DNA of 64,000 nucleotides from Pratylenchus scribneri (taxonomy: Eukaryota; Nematoda; Chromadorea; Rhabditida; Pratylenchidae), in NCBI GenBank assembly GCA_030063045.1, contig JAQSEB010000142.1, forward strand, positions 1,302,001 through 1,366,000, given 5' to 3'. Under the pieces are notes generated by a model. It was not told the origin of the DNA. It made no database searches and saw only the letters and a program-made list of their open reading frames with translations. Both the position numbers and the translations under genes were made by a program. Below are positions 15,001-28,165 of the stretch, in pieces. Within the stretch, counting starts at the first letter, position 1; each line of letters opens with the position of its first letter.

Positions 15001-18000
15001 ATATTCGTGGAGAAGTGAGACTATGGAAAAAAAATTGCATAATTTTTACACAAAAAAATATATGCTCTGTTTCGTGGAGAAGTGAGACTATGGAAAAAAA
15101 ATTGCATAATTTTTACACAAAAAAATATATGCTCTGTTTCGTGGAGAAGTGAGACTATGGAAAAAAAATTGCATAATTCTTAGACCAAAAAATATATGCT
15201 CTGTTTCGTGGAGAAGTGAGACTATGGAAAAAAAATTGCATAATTTTTACACAAAAAAATATATGCTCTGTTTCGTGGAGAAGTGAGACTATGAAAAATA
15301 ATTTGCATAATTTTTACACAAAAAAATATATGCTCTGTTTCGTGGAGAAGTGAGACTATGGAAAAAAAATTGCATAATTCTTAGACCAAAAAATATATGC
15401 TCTGTTTCGTGGAGAAGTGAGACTATGGAAAAAAAATTGCATAATTTTTACACAAAAAAATATATGCTCTGTTTCGTGGAGAAGTGAGACTATGAAAAAT
15501 AATTTGCATAATTCTTAGACCAAAAAATATATGCTCTGTTTCGTGGAGAAGTGAGACTATGGAAAAAAAATTGCATAATTCTTAGACCAAAAAATATATG
15601 CTCTGTTTCGTGGAGAAGTGAGACTATGAAAAATAATTTGCATAATTTTTACACAAAAAAATATATGCTCTGTTTCGTGGTGAAGTGAGACTATGGAAAA
15701 AAAATTGCATAATTCTTAGACCAAAAAATATATGCTCTGTTTCGTGGAGAAGTGAGACTATGGAAAAAAAATTGCATAATTTTTACACAAAAAAATAAAT
15801 GCTCTGTTTCGTGGAGAAGTGAGACTATGGAAAAAAATTGCATAATTCTTAGACCAAAAAATAAATGCTCTGTTTCATGGAGAAGTGAGACTATGGAAAA
15901 TAATTTGCATAATTCTTAGACCAAAAAATAAATGCTCTGTTTCGTGGAGAAGTGGGACTATGGAAAATAATTTGCATAATTTTTACACAAAAAAATAAAT
16001 GCTCTGTTTCGTGGAGAAGTGAGACTATGGAAAAAAATTGCATAATTCTTAGACCAAAAAATAAATGCTCTGTTTCATGGAGAAGTGAGACTATGGAAAA
16101 TAATTTGCATAATTTTTACACAAAAAAATATATGCTCTGTTTCATGGAGAAGTGAGACTATGGAAAATAATTTGCATAATTTTTACACAAAAAAATATAT
16201 GCTCTGTTTCGTGGAGAAGTGAGACTATGGAAAATAATTTGCATAATTTTTACACAAAAAAATATATGCTCTGTTTCGTGGAGAAGTGAGACTATGGAAA
16301 AAAAATTGCATAATTTTTACACAAAAAAAATATATGCTCTGTTTCGTGGAGAAGTGAGACTATGAAAAATAATTTGCATAATTCTTAGACCAAAAAATAT
16401 ATGCTCTGTTTCGTGGAGAAGTGAGACTATGAAAAATAATTTGCATAATTCTTAGACCAAAAAATAAATGATCTGTTTCGTGGAGAAGTGAGACTATGGA
16501 AAAAAAATTGCATAATTCTTAGACCAAAAAATAAATGCTCTGTTTCGTGGAGAAGTGAGACTATGGAAAAAAAATTGCATAATTCTTAGACCAAAAAATA
16601 TATGCTCTGTTTCGTGGAGAAGTGAGACTATGGAAAATAATTTGCATAATTTTTACACAAAAAAATATATGCTCTGTTTCGTGGAGAAGTGAGACTATGG
16701 AAAATAATTTGCATAATTTTTACACAAAAAAATATATTCGTGGAGAAGTGAGACTATGGAAAATAATTTGCATAATTTTTACACAAAAAAATAAATGCTC
16801 TGTTTCGTGGAGAAGTGAGACTATGGAAAAAAATTGCATAATTCTTAGACCAAAAAATAAATGCTCTGTTTCATGGAGAAGTGAGACTATGGAAAATAAT
16901 TTGCATAATTTTTACACAAAAAAATATATGCTCTGTTTCGTGGAGAAGTGAGACTATGGAAAATAATTTGCATAATTTTTAGACAAAAAAATATATGCTC
17001 TTTCGTGGAGAAGTGAGACTATGGAAAATAATTTGCATAATTTTTACACAAAAAAATAAATGCTCTGTTTCGTGGAGAAGTGAGACTATGGAAAAAAAAT
17101 TGCATAATTCTTAGACCAAAAAATAAATGCTCTGTTTCGTGGAGAAGTGAGACTATGGAAAAAAAATTGCATAATTCTTAGACCAAAAAATAAATGCTCT
17201 GTTTCGTGGAGAAGTGAGACTATGGAAAATAATTTGCATAATTTTTACACAAAAAAATAAATGCTCTGTTTCGTGGAGAAGTGAGACTATGGAAAATAAT
17301 TTGCATAATTCTTAGACCAAAAAATAAATGCTCTGTTTCGTGGAGAAGTGAGACTATGGAAAATAATTTGCATAATTTTTACACAAAAAAATAAATGCTC
17401 TGTTTCGTGGAGAAGTGAGACTATGGAAAATAATTTGCATAATTTTTACACAAAAAAATAAATGCTCTGTTTCGTGGAGAAGTGAGACTATGGAAAAAAA
17501 ATTGCATAATTCTTAGACCAAAAAATAAATGCTCTGTTTCGTGGAGAAGTGAGACTTTGGAAAAAAAATTGCATAATTCTTAGACCAAAAAATAAATGCT
17601 CTGTTTCGTGGAGAAGTGAGACTATGGAAAAAAAATTGCATAATTCTTAGACCAAAAAATATATGCTCTGTTTCGTGGAGAAGTGAGACTATGGAAAAAA
17701 AATTGCATAATTCTTAGACCAAAAAATAAATGCTCTGTTTCGTGGAGAAGTGAGACTATGAAAAATAATTTGCATAATTTTTACACAAAAAAATATATGC
17801 TCTGTTTCGTGGAGAAGTGAGACTATGGAAAAAAAATTGCATAATTCTTAGACCAAAAAATATATGCTCTGTTTCGTGGAGAAGTGAGACTATGGAAAAA
17901 AAATTGCATAATTTTTACACAAAAAAATAAATGCTCTGTTTCGTGGAGAAGTGAGACTATGGAAAAAAATTGCATAATTCTTAGACCAAAAAATAAATGC

Positions 18001-18888
18001 TCTGTTTCATGGAGAAGTGAGACTATGGAAAAAAAATTGCATAATTCTTAGACCAAAAAATAAATGCTCTGTTTCGTGGAGAAGTGAGACTATGGAAAAA
18101 AATTGCATAATTCTTAGACCAAAAAATAAATGCTCTGTTTCGTGGAGAAGTGAGACTATGGAAAAAAATTGCATAATTCTTAGACCAAAAAATAAATGCT
18201 CTGTTTCATGGAGAAGTGAGACTATGGAAAATAATTTGCATAATTTTTACACAAAAAAATAAATGCTCTGTTTCGTGGAGAAGTGAGACTATGGAAAAAA
18301 ATTGCATAATTCTTAGACCAAAAAATAAATGCTCTGTTTCGTGGAGAAGTGAGACTATGGAAAATAATTTGCATAATTTTTACACAAAAAAATAAATGCT
18401 CTGTTTCGTGGAGAAGTGAGACTATGGAAAAAAATTGCATAATTCTTAGACCAAAAAATAAATGCTCTGTTTCATGGAGAAGTGAGACTATGGAAAATAA
18501 TTTGCATAATTTTTACACAAAAAAATATATGCTCTGTTTCGTGGAGAAGTGAGACTATGGAAAATAATTTGCATAATTTTTAGACAAAAAAATATATGCT
18601 CTTTCGTGGAGAAGTGAGACTATGGAAAATAATTTGCATAATTTTTACACAAAAAAATAAATGCTCTGTTTCGTGGAGAAGTGAGACTATGGAAAAAAAA
18701 TTGCATAATTCTTAGACCAAAAAATAAATGCTCTGTTTCATGGAGAAGTGAGACTATGGAAAATAATTTGCATAATTTTTACACAAAAAAATATATGCTC
18801 TGTTTCGTGGAGAAGTGAGACTATGGAAAATAATTTGCATAATTTTTAGACAAAAAAATATATGCTCTTTCGTGGAGAAGTGAGACTA
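1..18888. repeat. 68-bp satellite array, about 275 units
   Basis: The whole stretch is a head-to-tail array of a 68-bp AT-rich unit; successive ATGGAAAA starts lie at 1, 69, 137 and so on. Two main unit types alternate: one with TTTTTACACAAAAAAATAAA and one with ATTCTTAGACCAAAAAATA. Minor variants include CACAATTT for CATAATTT, TATATG for TAAATG, and short units ending in TATATTCGTGG (near 4,702, 5,628, 14,999, 16,734). Regions 1-1.36 kb and 7.6-11.3 kb are nearly uniform, while 1.36-7.5 and 11.3-18.9 kb are mixed and share marker variants. The many short ORFs here are frame artefacts (68 is not a multiple of 3), so no gene is called. The array ends abruptly at the single-copy sequence beginning about 18,889. 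Confidence 0.98.
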
Positions 18889-19029
18889 GATTATATACAT
18901 ACATAAAATGAAAATATTAAAATTTTCAAAATTTTAATTTTTAAATAATTTATTCTTGATTATTATTGATCCCGTTTATTTTGATTTGTTATTCCTCTGT
19001 TTCATCAATAAATTCATTAATCATTTTCA

Positions 19030-21969
19030 TTATGTCATATGGCCCCATTCTCTCTCGTAACTGTCAATTGCCTCGGCGCATTCTTTCTGAAAAAAATTGA
19101 TTATCAAGAGTAGAAAAGATTACGGATAGTATTTAATTTATCTAATAAATTATTAAAAATGCCGAATAGAGTATTGAAAATGCCGAATAAAGTAATAATA
19201 GATTACCATTGGATAGAGCTCTTCAAGACGCGTCGAATGGGATATAAATTGTCATGTTTAATTGATTTTGAATCAAACCCCCATAAAACGGTTTAAGTGG
19301 TTTAAAAGAAAACCCTTAATTTTTGATCAAACCATGACAAAATTTATACCAATGCACGCGTCTTGACGAGATCTATCGAATGGGTAATTTTCAATGTTTT
19401 TTTTGCGAAATCAAATACCATCCTAAATTAATTGGATCCAAAGTATTATTTTAAATATTAAAATTTTTAAATATACCAAATTCTCTGCCGGTTCCCAAGT
19501 TGCATCTGCTCTCGTATAGCCTTTCCAAAAAACCCGATATTCCAGTTTCCCTTCGCCGTTTTGCTTCCTTCCGAAAATATAGTCGACCTGCAAAAAATTA
19601 TCTTAAAAAATAAAATTATCCAAATTTTCAATTTACTTCAAATTTCTCCCCCTCCTTTTTCCTCTTTTGATTCTTCCTTTGCATTTTTTCCTGCTGCCCA
19701 ATTTGATTTTCATTCTCCTTTTGGTCATCTTGGACTTGTTTCACTTTTGGCTGTTGCTGCTGAATTCTTTCGCTTTTCCTTTCTGCAGGCCTTTGAATGC
19801 GTGGGGCCAAAATTTTGCGGCTAAATTTTTAATAATTTTTATTTTTGAAGTTAAATTTTTTTTCATATTTGAAAACCCACCTTTTGCTTTTTAGATTTTT
19901 CTGCAAACTTTTTAAATTGGCCATTTGTTTGTATTTGACCATTTTCTTGGTGTCATAATAGAATTTGACACATTCTTGGACAGTTTTTGTTTGAACCGAT
20001 TTGGCGATGGTGCCAAAATTTTTCTTTAAAAAATTAAATTTTTTAAAGAATAAATTCCCAATTTTTTACTCCATGAATTTTGATTCCATTTTCAAATAAT
20101 TCTCTTTCTTCGGTTGACCATGAATCACTGATTGTGACCATTCGATTTTCTTGCCGGTCATTTTCGATGGTTTGCTTTTGGATGCTATAAATTAATTTAT
20201 TAATTTTAAGTTAAAAGTTAGCCATGGCAAAATGTTCGGTACTTTTCCGTTATCTGTGGGCAGATTTTGAAAAGAAGGAAGGGTCTCCCCTTAAGGTGAT
20301 TAGGGTTAGGGTTAGGGATATGTGAAATGATAACCTATCCCCTAAGGACCCCAACCCTATACCGGATGACCCATGGGGATCACTGGGGGATCACCGGTAC
20401 CTCCCCCTAGTTGACCTAAAAAAATCTGCCCACAGATAACGGAAAAGTACCAAATGTTCCAAACAAAATTTTTTTAGTTTTTTATGATAAATTTAATTAA
20501 AATGATCCCGATTTTGCAAAGTTTAGCCTCAAAAATTCATTTTTTATAATTATAAAATTGTTTATTAAGAATACCTGGTATCCTCAATGTCAATTTGAAT
20601 GCCGGAATCACCAGAACTGCAAAAATTTTGTGGGAAATTAAAATCTTATATGAATATTTATTGTTTAATAATTAATACTATGAGCGAGAAGATGTTCGCC
20701 CTTGAACAACTTCTTTTGTCGAAGATTTGTGCGCCTTATTCAATGCCAACTCAATGTTGAATTTCGCCATGGCCAAAATGTGCGCAGAATATTTCAATCC
20801 ATCCACAAAAATATGATGGTCATTTTCCAGAGGACTGAATTAGAAAATTTAATTAAATTTTATTATTGGAAAAAAGCAGAAGTAGTGATAAATAAGGGAA
20901 ATATTTAAAATAGCGAAAAAAACATTGCAAATTGCGAAAAGTGTATTGAAAATTGCGAAAAGTTTATAACGGTTTAGTGGTTTGCCCAAAATTTACTAAC
21001 CATATACCATTGGATAGAGCCGTCAAGATGCATCGATTGGTATATAATTTGTCATGGTTTGGTTTTGAACCAAAACCCATAAAAATGGTTTAAATGGTTT
21101 AAAACCCTTAATTGTTGATCAAACCACGACAAAATATACCAATCGATGCGTCTTGACGAGATCTATCGATTGGTTATAGCGTTTGAGTGTCTTGGACAAA
21201 CCGTTATAAACTTTTCGCAATTTTCAATACTCTTTTCACAATTTTCTATGTTTTTTTCGCAAAATTAAAATACCATCCGATATATTATGCTAAATATTTT
21301 ATCATCGATAGAACTCGAGAGGTGGTTTTTAAGTTAAAATTATATTTAATTCAACTTAATGTTGGAATTTATTACTCAAGTCTCAATTGACATGTAAACT
21401 AAATGTTTGATTGTCAACCATGATAACTCGTGGTTGTACCATAATTAAAATATGGGTCTAACATTGTATAATCTATTTTCGATTGAGACAAATGTCTCTG
21501 TTTGGAAGCAGTAGCACTAGCGGATTGGAGATCTCTGGTTTATTTTATTCCAAGAATAAAACATGATGCCCTTAGTTAGCTCGATGAATTTAAGTATAAA
21601 ACTATTTAATAAGTTGTGCGAGATGTAGGGCAACTTTTTGTTAACTACGAGAAGTTGCAATGCAACATATTTTTTGGAAAATTATACTTATTAATTTAAG
21701 CCTAAAACATTCTAGCCTTAAACAGGCTTAGGCTCGATCGCCCCGAGTTTATTATTGTCTACTGAATAAGATAGATGAAAGGAATATTTTGCTTTTATTA
21801 AAGCAATTTTGAACTAATATTTTTAAAATTTGTTTTTTAAACCTTATGTTCGGCTTTATTGCTGCAACCATTTCCATGACCTAAAATGTTTATTTTAAGA
21901 TAGTTACTTCAGGTTTATTACCTCGTCCATTTGTGTCATTTTTAATTCCCTTTCAGCAGATTGTTCCAT
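19030..21969 (-). CDS. SANT-domain plus chromodomain protein (nine exons)
   Basis: Exons on the minus strand: 21969-21922, 21880-21843, 20834-20679, 20616-20575, 20184-20070, 20023-19881, 19820-19637, 19587-19477, 19086-19030. Every junction is GT..AG, and the phases sum to 894 nt (297 aa, stop TAA). Exon 3 resembles the end of an ELM2 region (AKFNIELALNKA). Exons 5-6 form a SANT domain: WSTEERELFENG, then a 45-bp intron, then FGTIAKSVQTKTVQECVKFYY, as in MIER/MIDEAS/CoREST-type co-repressors. Exon 7 is a Lys/Gln-rich linker. Exons 8-9 are a complete chromodomain with aromatic-cage residues (VDYIFG, YRVFWKGY, TWEPAENL) and its C-terminal helix. ELM2-SANT proteins recruit histone deacetylases and chromodomains bind methyl-lysine, so a nuclear chromatin role is inferred. 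The start ATG (exon 1, 16 codons) is chosen by phase and is the least certain part. Confidence 0.8.
19204..19385. repeat. Palindromic MITE, family A
   Basis: An inverted repeat whose arms read about CCATTGGATAGAGCTCTTCA on the left and the complement of ATCTCGTCAAGACGCGTGCA on the right, with AAACC-rich internal sequence. It lies in the last intron of the SANT/chromo gene. The same family recurs near 20,999, 27,770, 49,880, 50,866, 54,597, 56,215, 59,827 and 63,355. Confidence 0.7.
20238..20451. mobile_element. hAT-type MITE with 8-bp target duplication
   Basis: A 214-bp element with about 30-bp terminal inverted repeats (GGTACTTTTCCGTTATCTGT inward) flanked by an exact 8-bp direct repeat AAATGTTC at 20230-20237 and 20452-20459. 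The 8-bp duplication fits hAT-type transposition. The interior carries three tandem TTAGGG-like units and no ORF. It lies inside intron 4 of the SANT/chromo gene. Confidence 0.8.
20999..21180. repeat. Palindromic MITE, family A
   Basis: A second well-preserved copy of the family seen at 19,204. The arms include ACCATTGGATAGAGCCGTCA and the complement of the CGTCTTGACGAGATCTATCG segment. It lies in the long second intron of the SANT/chromo gene. Confidence 0.7.
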
Positions 21970-24196
21970 GATTGAATTAAAATTTGCAATATTTTAATCT
22001 TTAACTTTTTAGAAGTTGTTATTAATGTAGTTCGTAGTGAATAAGCCGGCTTATCAATTTTTTTATTAATGTCTTTTAAATAGTTTATTTTGGTTTGTCA
22101 ATTTCAAATGGTTTCGAAATAGAATATAAAGAGCTGCAGAAATAAATTCTGTCTTCATAATTGACAGATTCTTTTAGATAAGCAATTAAGGAGTATATTC
22201 AATGTTGCTTGAGATTAAAAAAATTTTGCACTATCGCTCCTATCTTTCATAGGAAACATTCGGGATAAATTATCTGTTCTCCCCTGCTTTACAAAATTAT
22301 TTTAGGCCGACTTCAAGCCACACAAAACGCTGCATTCAGAATGGCGACGGAATGTACCAGAATATGACTCATCCATCCCTCATCTACACCATGAAGCATA
22401 GACATAAGTCGAGTCAAATTTAATTCTATTCTATGCTCACCGACCAATACTATATAAATACCCTTAACCATGAGTCCTACCGTCAAAATTATGATTTAAC
22501 GACATTTGATTGCCCGCGACCTATGAAGAAAACTTATCACTTAACTGAGGGAAAAATCATGCTTGCTCTAAATCCCTAAACCTAAGTCCCTCCAACCGTC
22601 AAATACAAACAGCAATTACCATAACAATTCACTCTACCATTAACAACTTCGACACTCGGCCTCCCCACAGAATCTCCGAATCGTAGAAACTATTTCTCCA
22701 CCACATCACTACTTTATCCAAACTCAATTCGTGTAACTGCAACGCTTTAAATTCTTACAGAAACCTCCTTTATCCCCTTATTATTATATCTCTCCAGATA
22801 GCAATGGAATTCTTGAATCCTGAAAACCCAAATCACCTCTTCTGCCCTCCTCACCCAACTACTATAAACCCGTTGATCTTTGGCTACTTCACGATATTTA
22901 GTAGAACAAATCCAACTAATGAAAGGTGGCGAAAACAACAATAACCATATTATTTTATTGAGAAGTGATATGGGTTCTTCCAATGGCCAATGAGGTAAAG
23001 AGGAAAAAGGACGCCATCATCACATTGACTATCTTTGAAAGGAAAGGAAACTTGGGGGTGTTCATCCACAACCGAACAATTTGCTGCCAAAGTGACAGGT
23101 AAATATTGATTATTGTGTCATATAAATGATGATACAATTTAGGTCTAGTAGTGGAGAGCGGGCAAAGTCAAACGATTGCTGCCTTAGACAATGGAAATGG
23201 CAGAGTGTATAAGGAGGGAAAATGGTGAAAATAGCGACGAAGTTAAATGGAATGAATCTATTTTATTGAGCATAAATTGTAAAATCTTATTGTTGTATTA
23301 CGGAATAAAAAAAATGAAGTTGAAACTTGAAATTTTGATGTGTAAGCCATCTTATTGAGTGGTGCTGTCGATGTGAATAGGAAAGAAACCCGAGGAAAAC
23401 TTTTTAGTGGGACATTTTCCCAAATGCGCCATTTCCCCACAGATCTTCACTATGCTTAGATTCCCATCCATGCCCTCCCCTACTCTGACAATTGAGGAGA
23501 ATTGTTTTTTTTTGGGGGAGGGGGGGTAGTAGGTGTAGCGCTATTTGAAAAATCATGTCCCCATCGAGGAAAAGTGGAAGGAGGAAGATGCATATGCGAC
23601 TGAATTAATAAATATATTTAATGACCTTTGCTTTCCTTTTTATTGTAAGGAATATTTACCCGCCCATAGATATAGTTGCATCCAAATGTCCAATGCTCAT
23701 TGGTTAAACTGATCTTAAAGAGAGAGAATGTATAAAATTTTCCATTCATTTCCCTAGAGAAATCAAGAATATTGATTAGCGACACACATTCTTTCGGCTC
23801 TTATAAAATAAATCAATATCTTTATTTTGGCGTTACCATTACCATCTGTGATGACCGGGGTCTTATAAGAGAGGAGAAAGGTCCAAAATCGGGAAAAGAT
23901 GAGTGGAGGAGAACGAAGGATAAAATGATGATACAAAATGAGGGGGAAATTAATTGGCTCTCACTGACTTCCCAAACCCAGAATCCACCACACAATGGTT
24001 AATTTATACCAAACTATTAGCCATCGAGTTTGTGTTTTAATACGTAGTTTTTATTAATATAAGTTTGATTATTAATCTAGGTATATAGTATCCATTACAT
24101 AGAATTGTTCAAAATTAAGGAAGAAAGTCAAATTTATTATAATGTTCATTTATAAAATAATTCAACAAAATGATTTCCCATTTATTTTCTCATCTA
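21970..24196. other. Intergenic, only a retroelement fragment seen
   Basis: Between the start of the SANT/chromo gene and the first Pur-like copy I see no exon set. ORFs here are short and without recognisable domains. The only interpretable piece is the degenerate reverse-transcriptase-like fragment around 22.3-22.6 kb. A poly-G run lies near 23,517. Confidence 0.5.
22303..22560 (+). pseudogene. Degenerate non-LTR retrotransposon fragment
   Basis: One frame starts LQATQNAAFRMATEC, which matches the LQxxQNAALRxATGC motif common just after the reverse-transcriptase domain of Jockey/RTE-like elements. Neighbouring frames continue with LHHEA and with a Pro/His-rich piece containing DCPRPMKKTYHL. 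Stops and frameshifts break it repeatedly, so it is a dead remnant. The family assignment rests on one short motif. Confidence 0.4.
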
Positions 24197-25332
24197 TCAA
24201 ATGGATTCATTCTTCATTTGAAAGAATTGTTGTGGAATTTTTGCCGGTGCCTCCTTCTCAATTTCCTCAGTTCCATCATGTTTTGCCAACATTTCGGCCA
24301 TTTGATTGCGCAGCCAAGGCAATGTTTGAAGTGGCAAATTCAGCCTTCTTTTTCTCATATTCGTTTTGTGCATAGTTTCAAGTGCAAGGCAAATTTCCTT
24401 ATGAATCTTCCCATTGTCAGTATTTAGGTAAAGCACCAATCCCAATTGGAAATTGTGGAATAGTCCAATGAGTTCGACAGTTTTCAGTTTCAATGGTTGA
24501 GTTGTTTCGCGGCCATCATTGTCAATTTCATTTGTAGATTGGGGATCTAGAAATTAATATTATGAGTCGGGCTGCGATAGTTATGTTTTCATTAAACTTC
24601 ACTCAAAAAAGTTTTATCCAAATTGGAATTTCCACTTTCTAATGGTACTAAATGGGTACAAAAACAACGGAATTTTTCTTATTTGCAAACCTTGAATTTC
24701 CAATATTTGTTCAAAATTTTCTGCCGCCAATTCCTCAATGAGTTCATCCAAAGCATGCACAAATGCATAGGCATCCTCCGGGACCGGAATGTTACGAAAA
24801 TTTTTGAAATGGCCAGCACGGTTTTTTGACTGAAATTTACTTTATTAGCATGAACTCATATTAGAATAATACTGACGGCGATATGGAAGTATTTTTGACC
24901 AATTTTGCCTTTTCCAATTTGAGCAGCAATTGTCTTTTATTTTGCATGTCGATGTCCAGTCCAAGCCATCGAGTTTGCAAACTCGCATGAGATTCAATGT
25001 GTTTTTCTCGCCCCACTGAACTTTGTTGTCCGGTTTGCTCGACCACATTATTTGTTTGCGTTCCGGCTGAATTTGCTTTCTCGAACGGAAGTGAATGAAT
25101 GCCTCCTTCATTTCCATTGGAAAATTGATAGCGTTTAGAGAGCTGAAAATTTAAATATTTAATTCTGTGAGCTTCTAATTTTTTTAAATTTTGTTTTTGC
25201 GAAAACCTGAGATTGGTAATTGTTGATAATATTTTGGATTTGCAAAAATTGACGGCCAAACATGACGGTCGAATTGCGCCAGCATGAAAAAGTTTTGATG
25301 CCCAATTTAATGACATTACGTGGATGTACCAT
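24197..25332 (-). pseudogene. Pur-like family gene, copy 1 (3'-truncated)
   Basis: Exons: 25332-25207, 25142-24877, 24829-24691, 24546-24197. Exon 1 starts MVHPRNVIKLG and is basic, perhaps an organelle-targeting leader. Exon 2 ends in the family motif K-G-K-x-G-Q-K-Y-F, but only after one missing A in a homopolymer (exon length is 266, not a multiple of 3), so as assembled the reading frame breaks. Exon 3 (139 nt, as in the paralogues) encodes PEDAYAFVHALDELIEELAA. Exon 4 encodes the second module, ending in LPWLRNQMAEMLAKHDGTEE. The C-terminal exon found in other copies (FDFDEEEMEKYRR) is absent, and a stop follows QFFQMKNESI. The gene is either decayed or truncated; the frameshift alone could be a consensus error. 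Confidence 0.6.
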
Positions 25333-25529
25333 TTTCGTCAATTTTTATAAATAATAAAAATTAAATGTAATTTAAATTAAATAAATAAAAAGTTAATCCA
25401 ACGATAGAGGATAAAAATTAAATAAAAAATATTTTTATTATTCATTTTATTTAAATAATAATAAAATTGGGATTTAAAAATGAAAAAAATTGATAAAATC
25501 AATCATTCAAAAAAAATTCCTTAATATTC

Positions 25530-27695
25530 TCATTGCTCAGCTGTGGTGGAAAAATTGCGTTCCTCCTCTCGGATTTTCAAATTTTCCTCTTCCAGAAGCA
25601 CTTTTCGTTCATCTCTCATGGCCACTCGCATAAAACGTGTTGATTTGCAGCCCTAAAAATGTGAGATAATTTTTATTTCTCCAAATGGTTTTTCATCGGG
25701 TCCATTTTTTATTCCATACCAACAATATTTTAGCATTTTTTCAAATTATTATACATTTTTTCGTTTTTTCTATTGGATTAATAATAATAAGCTCATCCTA
25801 TAGAGTATTTTGATTTCAAAAATGTTTGATCCAAAATATAATTGACTAGCAGAATGTTATGGCCAAAATTAATACAAAAAATGCTCAATTTGGTGCTAAT
25901 TTTTCAGCTTTTTTGGGCATAATTTTTTTGCGATTTCCAAATAAATCCCCATTAATTCTTTTTACTAACATGTCCCAAAAAAGTATTAAAAAAAGGTATT
26001 AGATTTGACAAATTTAAGCAAAAATTTTTGTGAAAATATATGGGGAAATTTCAAACTGACCAAACACGGTTTTTTGGGCAACATTTCATAGCTTATCGTT
26101 CTTCGCTGGCAATCTTGGCATTTGAAAAAACGTTTATCCGCTTGATGCCAACACACATTGTGGCCTTGCAATTTGCAATAGGCACTTTGGTGGATGCTCG
26201 TATAATCGCACTGTCATGAAATTAAATACAAATTAATTATTAAAATAAGCCCATGGGCTTCTAATTAGAACAGGACAGAGTCGGTTTATTAAATTTCAAA
26301 CCGAAATTTGAAAATTTTACTCAATAACCAAAAATAGGAAAAATCGAAAATCGTCTTTTTTAAAAACGAAAATCGGTTTTTCTAACCGACACGTTCGAAA
26401 AACCGACTCTGACCTACTCTATTTCTAATTAGATAATATTAATTTGCCGAAAAAAAACACTGAATTTAGCTAAAACTTTTCGTGTCGAAAAATATTATAT
26501 TTTGAGGCCATATAACTTGGCCCTAACTAGGGGTTTAGGGCTAGGGTTAGGTTCAGGGCTGGCATGGGATGATTAGGGGCTAATAAGGGTTAGGGAATTT
26601 TAACGAAGTGTGATTTAGCCAAGTTATATGGCCTCAAAAATATAATATTTTTCGACACGAAAAGTTTTCGGCAAATTCAATGTTTTTTCGGCAATTTAAA
26701 TGATTGCCATTTCTAATAGAAAAATACGGTGGTAAAAAATGTCCACGTCTTCTCACCTGTTTGCAGCTGACCACTTTGCAATTTTTAATTTCCATCAAAT
26801 TTGTTGCATTCGTCTCCACCTGTTCCGTCAATTCACGTTGATCAAAATATTTATTTTGTCGTGCCAATTCCTCTTTTGCCGCCTCCTCTTCATGTGCCCC
26901 TTTTTTGGCTAACAATGCCCGAATTTGTTCCATTGTGAATGTGGCACCCAGCAAAGGGCCTCGGCTTGGACCAGCCGCCGCAGATTGTTCGCTTGTTGAT
27001 GAATTTTCTTCCACTGAAAATTGTTTAATTTGTAAAGAAAAACTCAATTTTATAAATATATTTATTAATTAGGTTTGTTAAATAATATTAAAACGATTCC
27101 TTCGGTTTATGATTTTACTCATATTAAAATCAAATTATGGTTTGGATTCCTGGTTTATTTTATAATTATTTTTGGGTTTAATTCGAATTTTAACCAATGC
27201 GAAAGTTAAATCAATTCAATGGATTTAATAATCTTTATTTTGATCAAAAATTAACTGATAAAATTATATACATTCAGCTTTGGGCGGTTCTATAAAGCGG
27301 TATATGTGGTTTATTAATTTAGAATAAAACGTATTATTTTTGACATTATTTAATATTAATAATTTTTAAAAAGAAATCTAAACTAAACCTTAAAAATCGT
27401 TGTGTCCATGTTTTTTAGTAATTTTTTAATCCATTTTTTACTAAATTAATAAAATTTTCTTATCAAATTAGAATTCAATAATTGCATTGCACTCACATTT
27501 TGGCCGTTTTTCATTTTTGTTGTCGTTGCTATCCTTCAAAATTTGTGCGGCTCTTTTCTTAAAATTAAAAAAATTAATTCAAATTTTTTCATTTCTTCAA
27601 TTTACAATTTTCATTTGTTCCTTTATTTCAGCATTGTTGTTTCTATTTGTGCTATTTTGAGCCCGAAGAACATTGCTTGGTGACAATTTTAATGG
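25530..27695 (-). CDS. mcm10: Replication factor Mcm10, exons 8-12 (C-terminal part)
   Basis: Exons: 27695-27606, 27557-27497, 27013-26757, 26210-26061, 25652-25530 (stop TGA). They continue in phase from exon 7 at 48,211 across the Polinton-bearing intron. The end of exon 10 and exon 11 encode the paired C-terminal zinc-binding region of Mcm10: NCKVVSCKQCDYTS, then CKLQGHNVCWHQADKRFFKC, then CQRRT and KKPC, followed in exon 12 by GCKSTRFMRVAM. Mcm10 binds DNA, the CMG helicase and polymerase alpha at replication origins and forks in the nucleus. The CxxC/CxH spacing and the KRFFKC core are diagnostic. The last 20 residues are acidic/charged and not conserved. Confidence 0.88.
26444..26694. 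repeat. Long-armed palindromic MITE
   Basis: Arms of about 80 bp: the left begins TTGCCGAAAAAAAACACTGA and includes CTTTTCGTGTCGAAAAATAT; the right is its complement. The core contains GGGTTTAGGGCTAGGGTTAG. It sits in the intron between mcm10 exons 10 and 11. I could not fix an exact target duplication. Confidence 0.65.
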
Positions 27696-27769
27696 CTAAA
27701 AATGAATGTAAAATATATAAAAACAGCGAAAAAAATCATAGCGATTTAATTGTTTGCCCTAGACGCTTG

Positions 27770-28036
27770 ATAACCAAACTAAATATTCAATTGATGGATA
27801 ATGTCAAAATACATCGTTTTTGATAATGATTTGGCTAAAATTAAATTAATTTTAGATTATTTTCAACCGAAAACTATAATATTATGGTTTTTAAAAATCA
27901 ATATCATCGAGGCACATTGAATGGTATATAATTTGTCATGTTTTTGTTTTGGTCAAAATGAAAGGTTATTAAACCAATTAAATCATCTTCTTAAGATTTT
28001 TGGTTCAAAACAGAATTTTGTTAAACTTAAGCTATG
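27770..28036. repeat. Family A MITE, left part, interrupted by the Polinton
   Basis: This sequence (CATTGAATGGTATATAATTT, then TTTTGTTTTGGTCAAAATG and so on) is the left and middle part of the family A palindrome. Its expected right arm, GAGTCCTGACGAGATCTATC, lies at 48,091-48,110, directly beyond the Polinton. The Polinton therefore landed in an existing MITE copy. Confidence 0.7.
28031..28036. repeat. Polinton target site duplication, left
   Basis: GCTATG here is repeated exactly at 48080-48085, the base after the right end. Six-bp duplications are the hallmark of Polinton/Maverick integration. Confidence 0.93.
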
Positions 28037-28165
28037 AGTAGTTAATTGTATAGGGAGCGTCAAAAGGGGAGCTAAGGGATCAATGATCAAAAAAGATCTA
28101 ACTAAAAGATCTAAACAAATATCCATTGACTATATCTCAAAATCTCTAAGAAATCTCTCCCCAAA
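28037..28165 (+). repeat. Polinton left terminal inverted repeat
   Basis: It matches the complement of 47951-48079 almost base for base; the one clear difference is CTCTCCCC versus ATCTCCCC near the inner end. Looser similarity to the right end continues inward, but better from the second tandem copy at 28,401 than from the first. Confidence 0.9.
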